Positions 27,867 through 39,984 of a stretch of DNA of 64,000 nt are shown here, piece after piece. The notes below the pieces were generated by a model that ran no database searches, had not been told where the DNA came from, and saw only the letters and a program-made list of their open reading frames with translations. Position 1 is the stretch's first letter. The number at the start of each line of letters is the position of its first letter. This stretch comes from Polynucleobacter sp. JS-Safj-400b-B2 (GTDB lineage Bacteria; Pseudomonadota; Gammaproteobacteria; Burkholderiales; Burkholderiaceae), in assembly GCF_018881975.1 (NCBI RefSeq), contig NZ_JACVPJ010000007.1, forward strand, positions 55,244-119,243. Reading direction: 5' to 3'. Position numbers and translations under genes: made by a program.

Positions 27867-29333
27867 TCAGAGTTTGCTAACAGCAACATGCTGTAGCAGA
27901 TTAATCACAGCTGGATGAATGATGTCAGTAAACGGTTTTGGAAAAACGCCCATACCGATCACGCAGATCGAAAGCACCGCCATTAAGAAATATTCGCGAT
28001 AGTTCAGGTCTTTTAATTCTTCAACATGAGCGTTATTGATAGTGCCAAAAAATACCCGCTTCACCATCCACAAGGAATATGCAGCACCCAGTATCAATGC
28101 AGTTGCTGCAAGGATGCCAATGACAAAGTCATAATCCACAGCAGCCAATATCACCATAAACTCACCTACAAAACCAGAGGTAGCAGGTAAACCACAGTTG
28201 GCCATAGCCATTAATACGGCAAATGCAGTAAATGCAGGCATGCGATGCACTACGCCACCGTAATCAGCAATCTGACGGGTATGCATGCGGTCATAGAGTA
28301 CGCCAATAGAAAGGAACATGGCGCCGGCCACAAAGCCGTGTGAAATCATCTGCACAATACCGCCCTCAATACCCAGCGGACTAAAGAGGAAGAAACCTAA
28401 GGTTACAAAGCCCATGTGAGCAACTGAAGAATAGGCAACCAGTTTTTTCATGTCTTTCTGAACAAGAGCAACTGCTCCTACATAGATCACAGCAACCAAA
28501 GACAAGAAGATAACAAACGGGCCTAAGTACTGGCTTGCATCTGGAGCAATTGGTAATGAAAAACGCAGGAATCCATAAGCACCTAGCTTCAACATAATTG
28601 CCGCCAATACTACTGAACCGCCAGTAGGCGCTTCAACGTGAACATCTGGCAACCAAGTATGTAATGGCCACATTGGCACCTTCACAGCAAATGCCATGAA
28701 GAATGCAGCAAACAACAGAATCTGTTCAACGATATCTAAGCGCGCATTTTGCCAAGCCAAGATATCAAAAGTATTCGTTACGTTGTACAGATACAGCATA
28801 GCAACTAGGGTTAACAAAGATCCCAGCAATGTATACAAGAAGAACTTAAATGCTGCATAAATACGATTATGACCACCCCACACACCAATGATGATGTACA
28901 TCGGAATCAGGGTCGCCTCAAAGAAGACGTAAAACAATAAGGCATCAAGTGCACTAAATACACCAATCATTAATCCGGAAAGGATCATGAAGGAAGCAAA
29001 ATATTGAGAAACCTTAGTTTGAATAACTTCCCAGCCTGCTATCACCACAATGATGTTGATAAATGCAGTAAGCACAATGAACCAAACCGAGATGCCGTCA
29101 ATACCGAGGTGGTAGTTAATGTCGTAGCGCGGAATCCAACTGATTTTTTCAACAAACTGCATTCCTGGATTGGCAATATCAAAATGAATCACCAATGGAA
29201 GGGTTGCAATAAATCCCAATACAGATCCAATCAAAGCTAACCAGCGAACACCGGCAGAAGGCTTCTCAGACCCATAAAATAAGATAATGAGTCCAAAGAC
29301 AATCGGGGTCCAAATGGCGTAAGAAAGAATCAT
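27867..29333 (-). CDS. nuoM: NADH-quinone oxidoreductase subunit M
   Basis: Antiporter-like membrane subunit of complex I, 488 residues and about 14 helices. Key features are the conserved Glu in the VFFEATLIPMYIIIG segment (helix 5), the lysine in AFAVKVPMWPLHTWLPDVH, and the broken-helix DMKKLVAYSSVAHMGF. It lies 10 bp upstream of nuoN and 24 bp downstream of nuoL. The three antiporter-like subunits share descent with Mrp antiporters. Confidence 0.97.
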   Translation of the reverse strand: MILSYAIWTPIVFGLIILFYGSEKPSAGVRWLALIGSVLGFIATLPLVIHFDIANPGMQFVEKISWIPRYDINYHLGIDGISVWFIVLTAFINIIVVIAGWEVIQTKVSQYFASFMILSGLMIGVFSALDALLFYVFFEATLIPMYIIIGVWGGHNRIYAAFKFFLYTLLGSLLTLVAMLYLYNVTNTFDILAWQNARLDIVEQILLFAAFFMAFAVKVPMWPLHTWLPDVHVEAPTGGSVVLAAIMLKLGAYGFLRFSLPIAPDASQYLGPFVIFLSLVAVIYVGAVALVQKDMKKLVAYSSVAHMGFVTLGFFLFSPLGIEGGIVQMISHGFVAGAMFLSIGVLYDRMHTRQIADYGGVVHRMPAFTAFAVLMAMANCGLPATSGFVGEFMVILAAVDYDFVIGILAATALILGAAYSLWMVKRVFFGTINNAHVEELKDLNYREYFLMAVLSICVIGMGVFPKPFTDIIHPAVINLLQHVAVSKL

Positions 29334-29357
29334 AGTGGCTACTTAAGTAACAAAGGC

Positions 29358-31391
29358 CTAGCGAACAAAAGGCAGGTAAGCGTACAAAACCCAAGCAAGC
29401 AATACCGCCAAGCCCGCAATCATTGCGAAGGCATAGTGATACAGATAACCGGATTGCAAATGACGGATAACTCCAGCAAAGCGCCCTACTGCATGGGCAC
29501 TGCCATTAACAAAGAAACCATCGATGATCTTTTGATCACCGCGATGCCATAAGAAGCTGCCGATCCAAATAAGGCCCTTAGCAAATACAGCTTGATTGAT
29601 TTCATCAAGGTAGTACTTGTTATCAAACAATTTCTTAATAGGTGCGAATGTCTGCGCAACTTTACCAGGCAACTTTGGTGCCCATAGATATCCAATCGCT
29701 GCAGTCAATACACCCAGCACTACCAATAACAACACTGGCGATGTAAAGGCATGAATAGCCATAGCAATGGGACCATGGAATTCATCTTCCAATTCCTTCA
29801 TTACAGGATGGCGAGCTAAATCAATAAAGATGGAGTCGCCAAAGTAAGTTCCGAATAACAAGGGAGAGATGGTGTAGAAACCAATAATTACAGATGGAAT
29901 CGCCAAAAGAATCAAAGGCAGAGTTACAACGAATGGAGATTCATGCGGTTTTTGACCTGGTGCCAAACCATGGTGCGCGTGATCATGGCCATGAGCATGT
30001 AAATCATCATGACCCCAGCGCGCTTTTCCATGGAACACATAAAAGTACAGACGGAACGAATACAAAGCAGTAACGAATACGCTAGCCACAACAGCAAAGT
30101 ACGCAAATCCAGAGCCGGGTATATGGCTAGCTGCAACAGCTTCAATGATGGAATCTTTTGAATAGAAGCCTGAAAAGAATGGCGTTCCTACAAGCGCAAG
30201 ATTACCCAATAACATCATGAGGCAAGTGATCGGCATGTACTTCCAGAGGCCACCCATCTTACGCATGTCTTGTTCGTGGTGCATACCAAGGATCACACTA
30301 CCTGCAGCAAGGAACAACAGCGCCTTAAAGAACGCATGGGTCATCAAATGAAAGATGGCGACTGGGTACGCAGAAACACCTAATGCCACTGTCATATAGC
30401 CAAGCTGAGACAAGGTGGAATAGGCAACGACACGCTTGATATCGTTTTGCACAATACCGAGGAAACCCATGAAGAGTGTCGTGATTGAGCCAATCACCAA
30501 GATAAAGCTCAATGCTGCATCTGAAAGCTCAAATAACGGTGACATACGAGACACCATGAAGATGCCCGCAGTAACCATCGTTGCAGCGTGAATCAATGCA
30601 GAAATTGGTGTTGGGCCTTCCATCGAATCAGGCAACCAAACATGCAACGGGAACTGAGCAGATTTACCCATTGCTCCAATGAATAAGCAAATACAAGCGA
30701 CAGTCATCAAATTCCAACTTGTACCCGGAAGTGTCTGGGCTGCTAATGCTGAGTTCTGGGAAAAGATGACGTCGTACTGCATTGAGCCTGTGCTGGCTAA
30801 CAAAATGCCAATACCAAGGATGAAACCAAAGTCGCCAACACGATTCACCAAGAATGCCTTCATATTGGCAAATACAGCGGACTGGCGCTCAAAATAGAAA
30901 CCAATCAATAAATAAGAAACTACACCCACCGCTTCCCAACCAAAAAAGAGTTGCAAGAGGTTATTACTCATCACCAGCATCAGCATGGCAAATGTAAATA
31001 ATGAAATGTAGGAGAAGAAACGGTTATAACCTTCTTCACCTTTCATATAGCCAATAGTGTAGATATGCACCATCAGTGAAACAAAGGTCACTACACACAT
31101 CATCGTTGCAGTTAATGGGTCAATCAGAAAACCAATATCTAAATTGAGTTCACCCAACTGCATCCAGCGATAAACAGTTCCATTGAAATAGAAGCCATCC
31201 ATCACCTGCACTAAAACATTGCAAGATAGTACAAAAGCGATCGTTACACCCAAGATAGTCACAAACTGACTTGCGCCATGACCAATGCGGTTACCGCCTA
31301 ACTTTGTACCAAAGAAACCGGCAATGATTGAGCCAACTAAAGGCGCCAATGGAATTGCGCAAAGTACGGGAATATTTAAGGTCAATTGCAT
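29358..31391 (-). CDS. nuoL: NADH-quinone oxidoreductase subunit L
   Basis: The largest antiporter-like subunit, at the distal end of the complex I membrane arm, with the long lateral helix at its C-terminus. It has 677 residues. Visible landmarks are FFGWEAVGVVSYLLIGFYFER, KSAQFPLHVWLPDSMEGPTP and IKRVVAYSTLSQLGYMT. A stretch of about 25 residues near 457-482 (beginning HDDLHAHGHDHAHHG) is strikingly His-rich and predicted to lie in a loop. The gene starts two bases after nuoK ends. Confidence 0.97.
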   Translation of the reverse strand: MQLTLNIPVLCAIPLAPLVGSIIAGFFGTKLGGNRIGHGASQFVTILGVTIAFVLSCNVLVQVMDGFYFNGTVYRWMQLGELNLDIGFLIDPLTATMMCVVTFVSLMVHIYTIGYMKGEEGYNRFFSYISLFTFAMLMLVMSNNLLQLFFGWEAVGVVSYLLIGFYFERQSAVFANMKAFLVNRVGDFGFILGIGILLASTGSMQYDVIFSQNSALAAQTLPGTSWNLMTVACICLFIGAMGKSAQFPLHVWLPDSMEGPTPISALIHAATMVTAGIFMVSRMSPLFELSDAALSFILVIGSITTLFMGFLGIVQNDIKRVVAYSTLSQLGYMTVALGVSAYPVAIFHLMTHAFFKALLFLAAGSVILGMHHEQDMRKMGGLWKYMPITCLMMLLGNLALVGTPFFSGFYSKDSIIEAVAASHIPGSGFAYFAVVASVFVTALYSFRLYFYVFHGKARWGHDDLHAHGHDHAHHGLAPGQKPHESPFVVTLPLILLAIPSVIIGFYTISPLLFGTYFGDSIFIDLARHPVMKELEDEFHGPIAMAIHAFTSPVLLLVVLGVLTAAIGYLWAPKLPGKVAQTFAPIKKLFDNKYYLDEINQAVFAKGLIWIGSFLWHRGDQKIIDGFFVNGSAHAVGRFAGVIRHLQSGYLYHYAFAMIAGLAVLLAWVLYAYLPFVR

Positions 31392-31393
31392 GA

Positions 31394-31702
31394 CTAGCCT
31401 TTTAGGTGGTCAAGATCTTCGGCATTAATAGTGTCAACCTTACGGAAGAGCACTACTAAAATTGCCAAGCCGATAGCCGCCTCAGCAGCTGCCACAGTCA
31501 AAATAAAGAATACGAATACTTGACCTGCCATATCACCCAAATAATGAGAGAAGGCAACAAAGTTCATGTTGACCGAGAGAAGCATCAACTCAATAGCCAT
31601 GAGCAATACGATGATATTCTTGCGGTTTAAGAAAATGCCAATCACACTGGTTGCGAACAAAATCGCACCAAGTACTAAGTAATGAGCGAGAGTGATATTC
31701 AT
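31394..31702 (-). CDS. nuoK: NADH-quinone oxidoreductase subunit K
   Basis: A 102-residue membrane subunit of complex I with three helices. The two conserved membrane Glu residues involved in proton transfer are seen in [16 protein letters not shown] and in [14 protein letters not shown]. It overlaps the end of nuoJ by four bases (ATGA), indicating coupled translation. Confidence 0.97.
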   Translation of the reverse strand: MNITLAHYLVLGAILFATSVIGIFLNRKNIIVLLMAIELMLLSVNMNFVAFSHYLGDMAGQVFVFFILTVAAAEAAIGLAILVVLFRKVDTINAEDLDHLKG

Positions 31703-32346
31703 TTCTTCTCCCCCCTTGAATCTTGTTTTGCTGCCATATCAGAACCCATCTTCACAATACGCATACGATCTGCAGAAACCACATTAACCTGCTCATGGAT
31801 ATTTTGCGCTTTAGAATCTTTACGGTTTCGCAATGTCAAAGCAACAGCAGCAATAATTGCTACCAACAAAATCACGCCAGCAACTTCAAACGCATATACG
31901 TAATCAACAAAGATCAACATGCCTAAGGCTTGAGTATTGTTTGCCATTACTTCTTCAGGCATAGGCTGCACCGGTGCATTGGTACCTATGAAGCTACGAA
32001 TAATCACAATCGATAATTCCAGAACAATCACCGCACCCATTAAAAAAGCGACTGGTAGATACTTTTTAAAATCTCTGCGTAGATGTTCTATGTCTAAATC
32101 CAACATCATCACCACAAATAGGAATAACACCATTACAGCGCCTACATAAACCAGAATCAAGGCTAAGCTTAAGAACTCAGCCTTGAGCAACATCCAGAGT
32201 CCAGATGCACAAAAGAATGCCAACACCAGAAATAGCGCTGCATGAACTGGGTTACGGGCTGTGATCACGCGGACTGCAGAGATAACTAACAGGCCTGCAA
32301 AGCCATAAAAGAAAACAGCAAATAAAGTGGATGGATCGAATGTCAT
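31699..32346 (-). CDS. nuoJ: NADH-quinone oxidoreductase subunit J
   Basis: A 215-residue membrane subunit of complex I with five helices, including the helix-3 segment [20 protein letters not shown] whose pi-bulge rotates in the catalytic cycle. The C-terminal ~40 residues are hydrophilic and charged. It overlaps nuoK by four bases and follows nuoI by 20 bp. Confidence 0.96.
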   Translation of the reverse strand: MTFDPSTLFAVFFYGFAGLLVISAVRVITARNPVHAALFLVLAFFCASGLWMLLKAEFLSLALILVYVGAVMVLFLFVVMMLDLDIEHLRRDFKKYLPVAFLMGAVIVLELSIVIIRSFIGTNAPVQPMPEEVMANNTQALGMLIFVDYVYAFEVAGVILLVAIIAAVALTLRNRKDSKAQNIHEQVNVVSADRMRIVKMGSDMAAKQDSRGEKK

Positions 32347-32366
32347 ATTAGTTCAGCTCGATTCGA

Positions 32367-32858
32367 TTAACGGTAAGGTGCATCAGCTGCACGGTTAGCG
32401 GCAATATCTTTTTCGTATTTATCGCCCACAGCTAAAAGCATATCTTTGGTGAAATACAAGTCACCACGCTTATCGCCAAAATATTCAAAAATATTGGTTT
32501 CAACAATGGCGTCTACTGGGCATGCCTCTTCACAGAAACCACAGAAAATACATTTTGTGAGATCGATGTCATAACGACTGGTGCGACGAGTGCCATCATC
32601 GCGCTCAGCAGTTTCAATAGTGATCGCATAAGCAGGACATACGGCTTCACATAACTTACAGCCGATACAGCGCTCTTCACCATTTTCGTAACGACGAAGG
32701 GCATGTAAACCACGGAAGCGGTTTGACAAGGGCGTCTTCTCTTCTGGGTATTGAATAGTAATTTTTGGCTTGAAAAGATAGCGTCCAGTAATAGACATAC
32801 CAGTCAAAATATCTTTAAGCATCAAGCTATCGAGGAATTGGGAAATTTTCTTAAACAT
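32367..32858 (-). CDS. nuoI: NADH-quinone oxidoreductase subunit I (two 4Fe-4S clusters)
   Basis: The 163-residue ferredoxin-like subunit of the complex I peripheral arm. Two complete 4Fe-4S motifs are present: [12 protein letters not shown] and [12 protein letters not shown], binding clusters N6a and N6b that pass electrons toward NuoB. It sits between nuoH and nuoJ, as in all nuo operons. Confidence 0.98.
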   Translation of the reverse strand: MFKKISQFLDSLMLKDILTGMSITGRYLFKPKITIQYPEEKTPLSNRFRGLHALRRYENGEERCIGCKLCEAVCPAYAITIETAERDDGTRRTSRYDIDLTKCIFCGFCEEACPVDAIVETNIFEYFGDKRGDLYFTKDMLLAVGDKYEKDIAANRAADAPYR

Positions 32859-32869
32859 GATTAATCAAC

Positions 32870-33943
32870 TTATTTCCAAATATTCCATGGAGATACTACC
32901 CATGCGCCGATAACAACCACCCAGAATACCGAGATGGGAATAAAAATCTTCCAACCCAAACGCATGATTTGGTCATAGCGATAGCGTGGCAATGTTGCAC
33001 GCAACCAAATAACGCAAGATAGCAGGAAGAATGTCTTACCGAACAACCAGAAGAAGCCTGGAATATCGCGCAAAATTGGTAAGTCAACAATGGGTAACCA
33101 GCCGCCTAAGAACATGATGGAGGCAACAGCTGCAATCAAAATCATGTTGGCATATTCAGCCAAGAAGAACATGGCAAAAGACATTCCTGAATACTCAACC
33201 ATATGGCCAGCAACAATCTCAGACTCACCCTCAACCACGTCAAATGGATGGCGGTTTGTTTCAGCTACACCAGAAATAAAGTAAATCAAGAACATTGGTA
33301 ACAAAGGCAACCAATTCCATGAGAGGAAATTAAGGCCTATGCTCGCAAAGTAACCCTGTTCTTGAGAGGCAACAATTGTGCTCAAATTTAAGGAGCCAGA
33401 TGTTAGCAAAACAGTGACCAAAGCAAAGCCCATGGCGATCTCGTAAGAGATCATTTGCGCTGATGCACGCATTGCACCGAGGAATGGGTATTTAGAGTTG
33501 GATGACCAACCGGCCAAAATAACGCCATAAACACCGATGGATGAAATTGCCATGATGTACAAAAGTCCAGCATTCACATCAGCCAAAACCATCTTCGCCT
33601 GAAATGGAATTACTGCCCATGTAGCAAATGCGGGCATGATTACCATGATTGGCGCAATAAAGTACAACACTTTGCTAGCTCGAGCAGGAGCAATAATCTC
33701 CTTCATCAAGAGCTTTAATGCGTCAGCAATTGGCTGCAATAAACCCAGTGGACCTACGCGATTTGGTCCAAGGCGAATATGCATCCAACCAATCAGTTTT
33801 CTTTCCCAAAGGGTTAAGTAAGCTACGCAAGCAAACATTGGCAATACGATGATGACGATGCGAACTAAAGCCCAAACTAAAGGCCACAGTGAGCCAAAAA
33901 TAGCCTCACCTTGGGTGGTAATGAGGTTCAAGAAATTATCCAT
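32870..33943 (-). CDS. nuoH: NADH-quinone oxidoreductase subunit H
   Basis: A 357-residue membrane subunit with about eight to nine helices that forms the quinone-access channel with NuoB and NuoD. Conserved features are [19 protein letters not shown] near residue 48-66 and the acidic loop [16 protein letters not shown], which faces the quinone cavity. It lies 8 bp after nuoG. Confidence 0.97.
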   Translation of the reverse strand: MDNFLNLITTQGEAIFGSLWPLVWALVRIVIIVLPMFACVAYLTLWERKLIGWMHIRLGPNRVGPLGLLQPIADALKLLMKEIIAPARASKVLYFIAPIMVIMPAFATWAVIPFQAKMVLADVNAGLLYIMAISSIGVYGVILAGWSSNSKYPFLGAMRASAQMISYEIAMGFALVTVLLTSGSLNLSTIVASQEQGYFASIGLNFLSWNWLPLLPMFLIYFISGVAETNRHPFDVVEGESEIVAGHMVEYSGMSFAMFFLAEYANMILIAAVASIMFLGGWLPIVDLPILRDIPGFFWLFGKTFFLLSCVIWLRATLPRYRYDQIMRLGWKIFIPISVFWVVVIGAWVVSPWNIWK

Positions 33944-33951
33944 CTCTAACC

Positions 33952-36273
33952 TTATGCCTTACTAATAGTTACTGGACCAAACATCGATCCCAATTTCGCA
34001 CTAGCCATAGTTCCAGCAGAGATTCTGACAGCACTTGGCGATAGATTTACTTCTAATGTTGCCGGCATATCAACGGATTGAGCTCCTTGAGTAACTCGAA
34101 CAGCATCACCCTCTTTAAGACCCAACTCAGCAAATATATTTTTACTCAAACCGACCTGATTGCCGCGCTTAGCATCACGAGTTAATTGCAGTGCTGATGA
34201 ACGACGTACGATTTGGTCGCCTGCATAGATATTGACATCAGTCAAACGCTCGAGACCATTGAAAGGCGCTAGATTTCCATTTGCAATCGAAGAGCTTGTA
34301 GCTTTGTTATTTAAGCGATTGCAATAACCATCATCCAATGCTTCCCCCAGCACTTCCTCAGGAGCATTAAACATGAAACCGTCCAAACCTAAGAGACCAC
34401 CTATTACACGCAAAACTTTCCATGCTGGACGTGAATCACCTAAAGGCTTGACTGAAGGTTGAACCGTCTGAACTCTGCCTTCTAAATTAACGAAGGTAGA
34501 GACTGTTTCTGAGAATGTAGAGATTGGCAGAATGACGTCAGCAACATCCATTAAATCAGGACTCTTATAAGCACTCAATGCAATAACGGTATTAGCCTTT
34601 GCCAATGCTGCACGAGCAGCTGCTGGGTTAGGCAAATCTGAATCTGGCTCGATATTCATCAAAATCACTGCGCGACGATCGCCAGATAAGACTGACTCAA
34701 TACCTAGGCCGTTAGCATTCACTAAAGATGCGCCAACTGCATTGCCGCCAACAGGCAAGAAGCCTAAAGTAGCACTAGTCTGTTCAGCAATAAATTGCGC
34801 CATGATATGCAAGTCTGAAGCATGGTGGTGTGCAATAGCAGCAGAACCAAGCAATACAGCTTTAGAGTCGCCGGAAAGCAAGCTATCAGCAATCTTCTGC
34901 GCCCCTGGAGAAATAGGTAAATTAAATATACCTACTGGTGCCGTTACCGATTTTGCTTTTGCAACAGCAAGCGCAACTTCACTCAATGCATTCAACCATG
35001 CGCTTGGAGCTGCAGAAATACCGCTACTTGGAATCAACCAGTCATCGCCACCTGCATCGATACGCAATACTTGCAAGGCACGTTTGTTGGCAGTGCGAAT
35101 ACGAGCAGCCAATAGAGGCTGATCTTTACGTAAGAAACTACCAATAACTAATACGCGATCCAATTCATTAATCTTTGCAATTGGCATCCCCAACCAAGGC
35201 GCAGTTGCAGCAGCATTCACATCCGTCTGGCGCAAACGCGTTTCAATCTGCTTAGAACCCAAACCGCGGACCATCTTTTGCAAGAGATGCAATTCTTCTG
35301 TGGAAGATATTGGGTGAGCTAATGCGCCAATGGACTCTGGGCCACTTTCAGCTGAAATTGTTTTCAGAGAATGGGCAACATAATCCAAAGCTGACTGCCA
35401 ATCCGTTTCTAACCACTGGCCACCCTGCTTCACCATCGGTGTGGTTACACGATCAGCACTATTTAAACCCTCGTAAGAGAAGCGATCACGATCACTAATC
35501 CAGCATTCATTAATGGCTTCGTTTTCTAGAGCAACTACACGCATGACTTTATTAGCTTTAGTCTGAACTGTAGTATTCGCACCTAAGCTATCGTGCGGAC
35601 TAACTGAACGCTTGCGGCCTAATTCCCAAGTACGAGCTGCATAACGGAATGGCTTGCTAGTCAATGCGCCAACTGGACACAAATCAATCATGTTTCCAGA
35701 CAACTCTGAATCTACCGTCTGACCAACAAAGGTAGTGATTTCTGAATGCTCACCTCGGTTGACCATACCCAGCTCCATAACGCCAGCAACTTCTTGACCA
35801 AAACGAACGCAACGTGTGCAATGAATGCAACGGGTCATCTCTTGCATGGAGATCAATGGGCCAACGTTTTTATGGAATACAACACGCTTCTCTTCGTCAT
35901 AGCGTGAATTAGACTTGCCATAACCAACTGCTAAGTCTTGTAACTGACACTCGCCACCCTGATCGCAAATTGGACAATCTAATGGATGGTTAATGAGTAA
36001 GAATTCCATGACAGAACGCTGAGCTTCTACCGCTTTAGCAGAATGCGTAAATACCTTCATGCCTTGGGTCACAGGGGTAGCACAAGCAGGTAAGGGTTTA
36101 GGTGCTTTTTCAACTTCAACAAGACACATGCGGCAGTTAGCAGCAATCGATAACTTCTTGTGATAGCAGAAGTGAGGGACGTAGGTACCGAGCTTATTCG
36201 CGGCGTGCATCACCATCGAACCTTGCGGAACTTCTACTGTCTTACCATCTAATTCGATTTCTACCATGCTCAC
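33952..36273 (-). CDS. nuoG: NADH-quinone oxidoreductase subunit G
   Basis: The large 773-residue iron-sulfur subunit of the peripheral arm. The N-terminal 2Fe-2S ferredoxin domain includes CRMCLVEV. The His/Cys 4Fe-4S (N5) segment is [18 protein letters not shown], and the next 4Fe-4S set begins [16 protein letters not shown]. The remainder is a molybdopterin-oxidoreductase-like domain without cofactor. A fourth Cys set for cluster N7 is not obvious here. It lies between nuoF (26 bp) and nuoH (8 bp). Confidence 0.97.
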   Translation of the reverse strand: MSMVEIELDGKTVEVPQGSMVMHAANKLGTYVPHFCYHKKLSIAANCRMCLVEVEKAPKPLPACATPVTQGMKVFTHSAKAVEAQRSVMEFLLINHPLDCPICDQGGECQLQDLAVGYGKSNSRYDEEKRVVFHKNVGPLISMQEMTRCIHCTRCVRFGQEVAGVMELGMVNRGEHSEITTFVGQTVDSELSGNMIDLCPVGALTSKPFRYAARTWELGRKRSVSPHDSLGANTTVQTKANKVMRVVALENEAINECWISDRDRFSYEGLNSADRVTTPMVKQGGQWLETDWQSALDYVAHSLKTISAESGPESIGALAHPISSTEELHLLQKMVRGLGSKQIETRLRQTDVNAAATAPWLGMPIAKINELDRVLVIGSFLRKDQPLLAARIRTANKRALQVLRIDAGGDDWLIPSSGISAAPSAWLNALSEVALAVAKAKSVTAPVGIFNLPISPGAQKIADSLLSGDSKAVLLGSAAIAHHHASDLHIMAQFIAEQTSATLGFLPVGGNAVGASLVNANGLGIESVLSGDRRAVILMNIEPDSDLPNPAAARAALAKANTVIALSAYKSPDLMDVADVILPISTFSETVSTFVNLEGRVQTVQPSVKPLGDSRPAWKVLRVIGGLLGLDGFMFNAPEEVLGEALDDGYCNRLNNKATSSSIANGNLAPFNGLERLTDVNIYAGDQIVRRSSALQLTRDAKRGNQVGLSKNIFAELGLKEGDAVRVTQGAQSVDMPATLEVNLSPSAVRISAGTMASAKLGSMFGPVTISKA

Positions 36274-36299
36274 TTTTAGATATCCCGTGCTCTAAATCT

Positions 36300-37598
36300 T
36301 TATAAAGGTTTTGCAGAATCTAAGCAGCGCTTATGTTCTACGTGATACGCAAATTCATCCATGTAATGCTTCAACATGCCACGAACTGGCATTGCTGCTG
36401 CATCACCTAAAGCGCAAATCGTACGACCTTGAATATTGGCAGCAACGTCGTTTAGCAAATCCAAATCTTCTGGTCGCCCTTCACCATGTTCAATGCGGTG
36501 AACAATGCGCCATAACCAACCGGTACCTTCACGACATGGGGTGCATTGGCCACATGATTCTTCGTGGTAGAAGTAAGACAAGCGCTCTAAGGCGCGAACC
36601 ATACAACGTGTTTCATTCATCACAATCACTGCACCAGAACCCAACATAGAGCCAGCCTTAGCAATACTGTCGTAATCCATAGTCAGGTCCATCATCTGCG
36701 CACCAGGAACAACTGGCGCAGAAGAACCTCCAGGAATCACGGCCTTCAAAGCCTTGCCATCACGCATACCGCCAGCAAGCTTTATGAGCTCTGCAAATGG
36801 AGTGCCCAACGGAATTTCATAGTTGCCCGGATGAACTACGTCACCCGATACAGAGAAAATTTTGGTTCCACCATTATTGGGTTTTCCAAGCTCTAAATAG
36901 GCTGGTCCGCCAATGGCCAAAATAAATGGCACAGCAGCAAATGTTTCAGTGTTATTGATGGTTGTTGGCTTGCCATACAAACCAAAGCTTGCAGGGAAAG
37001 GTGGCTTGAAGCGCGGTTGACCTTTTTTGCCCTCTAAGGACTCAAGCAATGCAGTCTCTTCGCCACAAATATAAGCACCCCAACCTGGGGATGCATGCAG
37101 TTGGAATGAGAAATCACTGCCTAGAATTTTGTCGCCCAAGTAACCTGCAGCACGCGCTTCTTCCAAAGCCTCTTCGAAGCGTGAATACACTTCCCAGATT
37201 TCACCGTGGATGTAGTTGTAGCCAGTAGTGATACCCATGGTGTAAGCACCAATAATCATGCCCTCAATCAAAGCATGTGGGTTATAGCGCATGATGTCGC
37301 GGTCTTTAAATGTGCCTGGCTCACCTTCGTCACTGTTGCAAACTAAATATTTTTGTCCCGGGAATTGACGTGGCATAAAGCTCCACTTCAAACCGGTTGG
37401 GAAGCCTGCACCACCACGACCACGTAATGATGAAGCTTTTAATTCAGCAATGATGGAATCAGGAGCTACTTTGTCGTTAATTAAACGACGTAGTTGTTGA
37501 TAGCCACCACGACTTTCGTAATCTTTTAAACGCCAGTTATCGCCATTTAATCCAGCAAGGATTAAAGGCTTGATATGACGATCGTGCAAGCTGGTCAT
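36300..37598 (-). CDS. nuoF: NADH-quinone oxidoreductase subunit F (NADH- and FMN-binding)
   Basis: The electron-entry subunit of complex I, 432 residues. [16 protein letters not shown] (about 55-70) is the glycine-rich NADH/FMN loop, [15 protein letters not shown] the FMN-contact segment, and [14 protein letters not shown] with a later Cys (RTICALGD) binds 4Fe-4S cluster N3. Its ATG overlaps the nuoE stop by four bases, so the E and F subunits of the NADH module are translationally coupled. Confidence 0.98.
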   Translation of the reverse strand: MTSLHDRHIKPLILAGLNGDNWRLKDYESRGGYQQLRRLINDKVAPDSIIAELKASSLRGRGGAGFPTGLKWSFMPRQFPGQKYLVCNSDEGEPGTFKDRDIMRYNPHALIEGMIIGAYTMGITTGYNYIHGEIWEVYSRFEEALEEARAAGYLGDKILGSDFSFQLHASPGWGAYICGEETALLESLEGKKGQPRFKPPFPASFGLYGKPTTINNTETFAAVPFILAIGGPAYLELGKPNNGGTKIFSVSGDVVHPGNYEIPLGTPFAELIKLAGGMRDGKALKAVIPGGSSAPVVPGAQMMDLTMDYDSIAKAGSMLGSGAVIVMNETRCMVRALERLSYFYHEESCGQCTPCREGTGWLWRIVHRIEHGEGRPEDLDLLNDVAANIQGRTICALGDAAAMPVRGMLKHYMDEFAYHVEHKRCLDSAKPL

Positions 37599-38101
37599 GC
37601 TGCTTTCCCTTCTGCACGTAATTCAGTTAACAAAGCATCAATCTTCTCTTTGCTCATAAAGCTGCACATGCGCTTGTCATTCACCAACATGACAGGTGAA
37701 TCACCACAGGCACCCATGCACTCACCCTCTTTCAAGGTAAAAGTTCCGCATGGGGTAGTTTCGTTGTAGCCAATACCTAAGGTCTCTTTGAGGTATGTTG
37801 CTGCAGTTTCACCATGGGTTAATTGGCATGGCAAATTAGTGCAAATTACCAATTTGTATTTACCAATTTTCTTGGTGTTGTACATGTTGTAGAAAGTAGC
37901 CACTTCATCAACAGCGATGCTTGGCATTTCTAAAATCTGGGCAACCGTTTCAATCACTTCAGGAGAAATCCAACCCACCTCAGTTTGAGCAGCAATCAAA
38001 CAAGCCATCACAGCGGATTGCTTATGCTCAGCAGGATACTTAGCGATATTGTGATGAATATCGGCTAGGGTTTTATCGGATAGTTGCAGAGTCGTAGTCA
38101 T
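37595..38101 (-). CDS. nuoE: NADH-quinone oxidoreductase subunit E (2Fe-2S)
   Basis: A 168-residue thioredoxin-fold subunit holding 2Fe-2S cluster N1a. The four Cys ligands are in CTNLPCQL and CMGACGDSP. The N-terminal helical part ([18 protein letters not shown]) is typical of the family. It overlaps nuoF by four bases. Confidence 0.97.
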   Translation of the reverse strand: MTTTLQLSDKTLADIHHNIAKYPAEHKQSAVMACLIAAQTEVGWISPEVIETVAQILEMPSIAVDEVATFYNMYNTKKIGKYKLVICTNLPCQLTHGETAATYLKETLGIGYNETTPCGTFTLKEGECMGACGDSPVMLVNDKRMCSFMSKEKIDALLTELRAEGKAA

Positions 38102-38124
38102 TAAATATTCCTTGGCACGCTCAA

Positions 38125-39378
38125 TTAGCGGTCAATCTCCCCGAATACAATATCTTGGGTACCAATAATGGTTACCGCATCAGCCAACATATGGCCGCGT
38201 GACATCTCATCCATTGCTGAAAGGTGTACAAATCCTGGAGCACGAATCTTCATGCGATATGGTTTATTTGCCCCATCAGAAATCAAGTAAATACCAAATT
38301 CACCTTTAGGATGCTCAACGGCTGAGTAAGCCTCACCATCTGGAACGTGAATGCCTTCAGTAAATAATTTGAAATGGTGAATCAATTCTTCCATATTGGT
38401 TTTCATATCGACACGCTTGGGCGGAGAAACCTTATGGTTGTCGCTCATCACTGGACCTGGATTTGCTTTTAACCAAGCTACGCACTGCTTAATGATGCGA
38501 TTCGATTGACGCATCTCTTCCATGCGTACTAAATAACGATCATAAGAATCGCCATTAACGCCAACTGGGATATCAAAATCTAAACGATCATAGACTTCAT
38601 ATGGCTGCTTCTTGCGCAAATCCCATTCAATGCCTGAACCACGTAGCATCGGACCGGTGAAGCCGAGCTGCAATGCACGCTCTGGAGTCACGATACCGAT
38701 ATTCACCAATCGTTGCTTCCAAATACGGTTATCAGTTAAGAGGTTGCAATACTCATCCACGTTGGCATCAAAGCCATTAGTAAATTGCTCAATGAAGTCC
38801 AATAATGTGCCGCTACGGTTTTCATTCAAACGTTTAATGGCAGATGTACTACGAATCTTGTTCTTGGTGTACTGAGCCATTTGATCAGGCAAGTCACGAT
38901 ATACGCCACCAGGTCGATAGTAAGCAGCATGCATACGTGCACCAGATACCGCCTCATACATATCAAAGATATCTTCACGATCACGGAATGCATACAAGAA
39001 GACAGCCATCGCACCAACGTCTAGACCATGACAACCAATCCAAAGCAAGTGATTTAGCAAACGAGTGAGCTCGTCATACATCACACGGATGTATTGAGCG
39101 CGCAGCGGAACATCAACTTGTAACAACTTCTCAATGGCCATGACGTAAGCATGTTCATTGGACATCATAGATACATAATCCAAACGATCCATGTAAGGAA
39201 CGTTCTGAATCCAAGTACGTGTCTCAGCCAATTTCTCAGTAGCGCGATGCAATAAGCCGATGTGAGGATCAGCACGCTGAATCACTTCACCATCAAGCTC
39301 AAGCACTAAACGTAATACGCCATGTGCAGCAGGATGCTGAGGACCAAAGTTGAGTGTGTAATTCTTAATTTGTGCCAT
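38125..39378 (-). CDS. nuoD: NADH-quinone oxidoreductase subunit D
   Basis: The 49-kDa-type subunit that forms the quinone site with NuoB. It has 417 residues and opens with the conserved [15 protein letters not shown], which carries quinone-binding His and near which GLLHRATEK follows. It is a separate gene from nuoC, as in Betaproteobacteria and mitochondria, unlike the fused nuoCD of E. coli. It lies 3 bp after nuoC. Confidence 0.98.
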   Translation of the reverse strand: MAQIKNYTLNFGPQHPAAHGVLRLVLELDGEVIQRADPHIGLLHRATEKLAETRTWIQNVPYMDRLDYVSMMSNEHAYVMAIEKLLQVDVPLRAQYIRVMYDELTRLLNHLLWIGCHGLDVGAMAVFLYAFRDREDIFDMYEAVSGARMHAAYYRPGGVYRDLPDQMAQYTKNKIRSTSAIKRLNENRSGTLLDFIEQFTNGFDANVDEYCNLLTDNRIWKQRLVNIGIVTPERALQLGFTGPMLRGSGIEWDLRKKQPYEVYDRLDFDIPVGVNGDSYDRYLVRMEEMRQSNRIIKQCVAWLKANPGPVMSDNHKVSPPKRVDMKTNMEELIHHFKLFTEGIHVPDGEAYSAVEHPKGEFGIYLISDGANKPYRMKIRAPGFVHLSAMDEMSRGHMLADAVTIIGTQDIVFGEIDR

Positions 39379-39381
39379 GAC

Positions 39382-39981
39382 TTAAACCGGACCTCCGTAC
39401 TGCTCTTCACGAACAATGCGTGGAGTAATTTCTCGAGCCTCAATCGTGACAGGCTGATAGACAACACGTTTCAACTCTGGGTCATAACGCATCTCGACGT
39501 TGCCGCTGATTGGGAAATCTTTTCTGAATGGATGACCGATAAAGCCGTAGTCGGTCAGAATGCGTCGCAAGTCATCATGACCATCAAACAAGATGCCGTA
39601 GAGGTCAAATGCTTCACGCTCAAACCAGTTAGCGGAATTCCACACTGGAGTAATCGAAGCAACTAATGGGTAACTATCATCAGGTGCAAATACGCGTACA
39701 CGCAAACGCCAATTGTGCTGCAAAGATAATAAGTGGCTTACAACCCCGAAGCGTTGACCGCTCCATGCGCTATCACGAAAATCTTGGTAATCAACACCGC
39801 ATAAATCTATTAATTGTTCAAATGCGAGCGATGGATCATCACGCAACAACAAAGCTGATTCCAAATACGTGTCTGCATTCACAACAACAGTCACTTCACC
39901 CAATGCAATTTCAATTGATTTCGCGCGCTTACCTAAAACTTTTTCTAAGTTGGCGGCTAACTGATTTAAACGATCTGACAT
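39382..39981 (-). CDS. nuoC: NADH-quinone oxidoreductase subunit C
   Basis: The 30-kDa-type peripheral subunit, 199 residues. It carries the family signature [20 protein letters not shown] followed by [16 protein letters not shown]. It has no cofactor and supports NuoD. The gene lies 3 bp after nuoB and 3 bp before nuoD. Confidence 0.97.
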   Translation of the reverse strand: MSDRLNQLAANLEKVLGKRAKSIEIALGEVTVVVNADTYLESALLLRDDPSLAFEQLIDLCGVDYQDFRDSAWSGQRFGVVSHLLSLQHNWRLRVRVFAPDDSYPLVASITPVWNSANWFEREAFDLYGILFDGHDDLRRILTDYGFIGHPFRKDFPISGNVEMRYDPELKRVVYQPVTIEAREITPRIVREEQYGGPV

Positions 39982-39984
39982 AGC

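Noticed and set aside
34742..35122. 126-residue plus-strand frame inside nuoG
   Set aside because: Antisense shadow of nuoG; no independent evidence.
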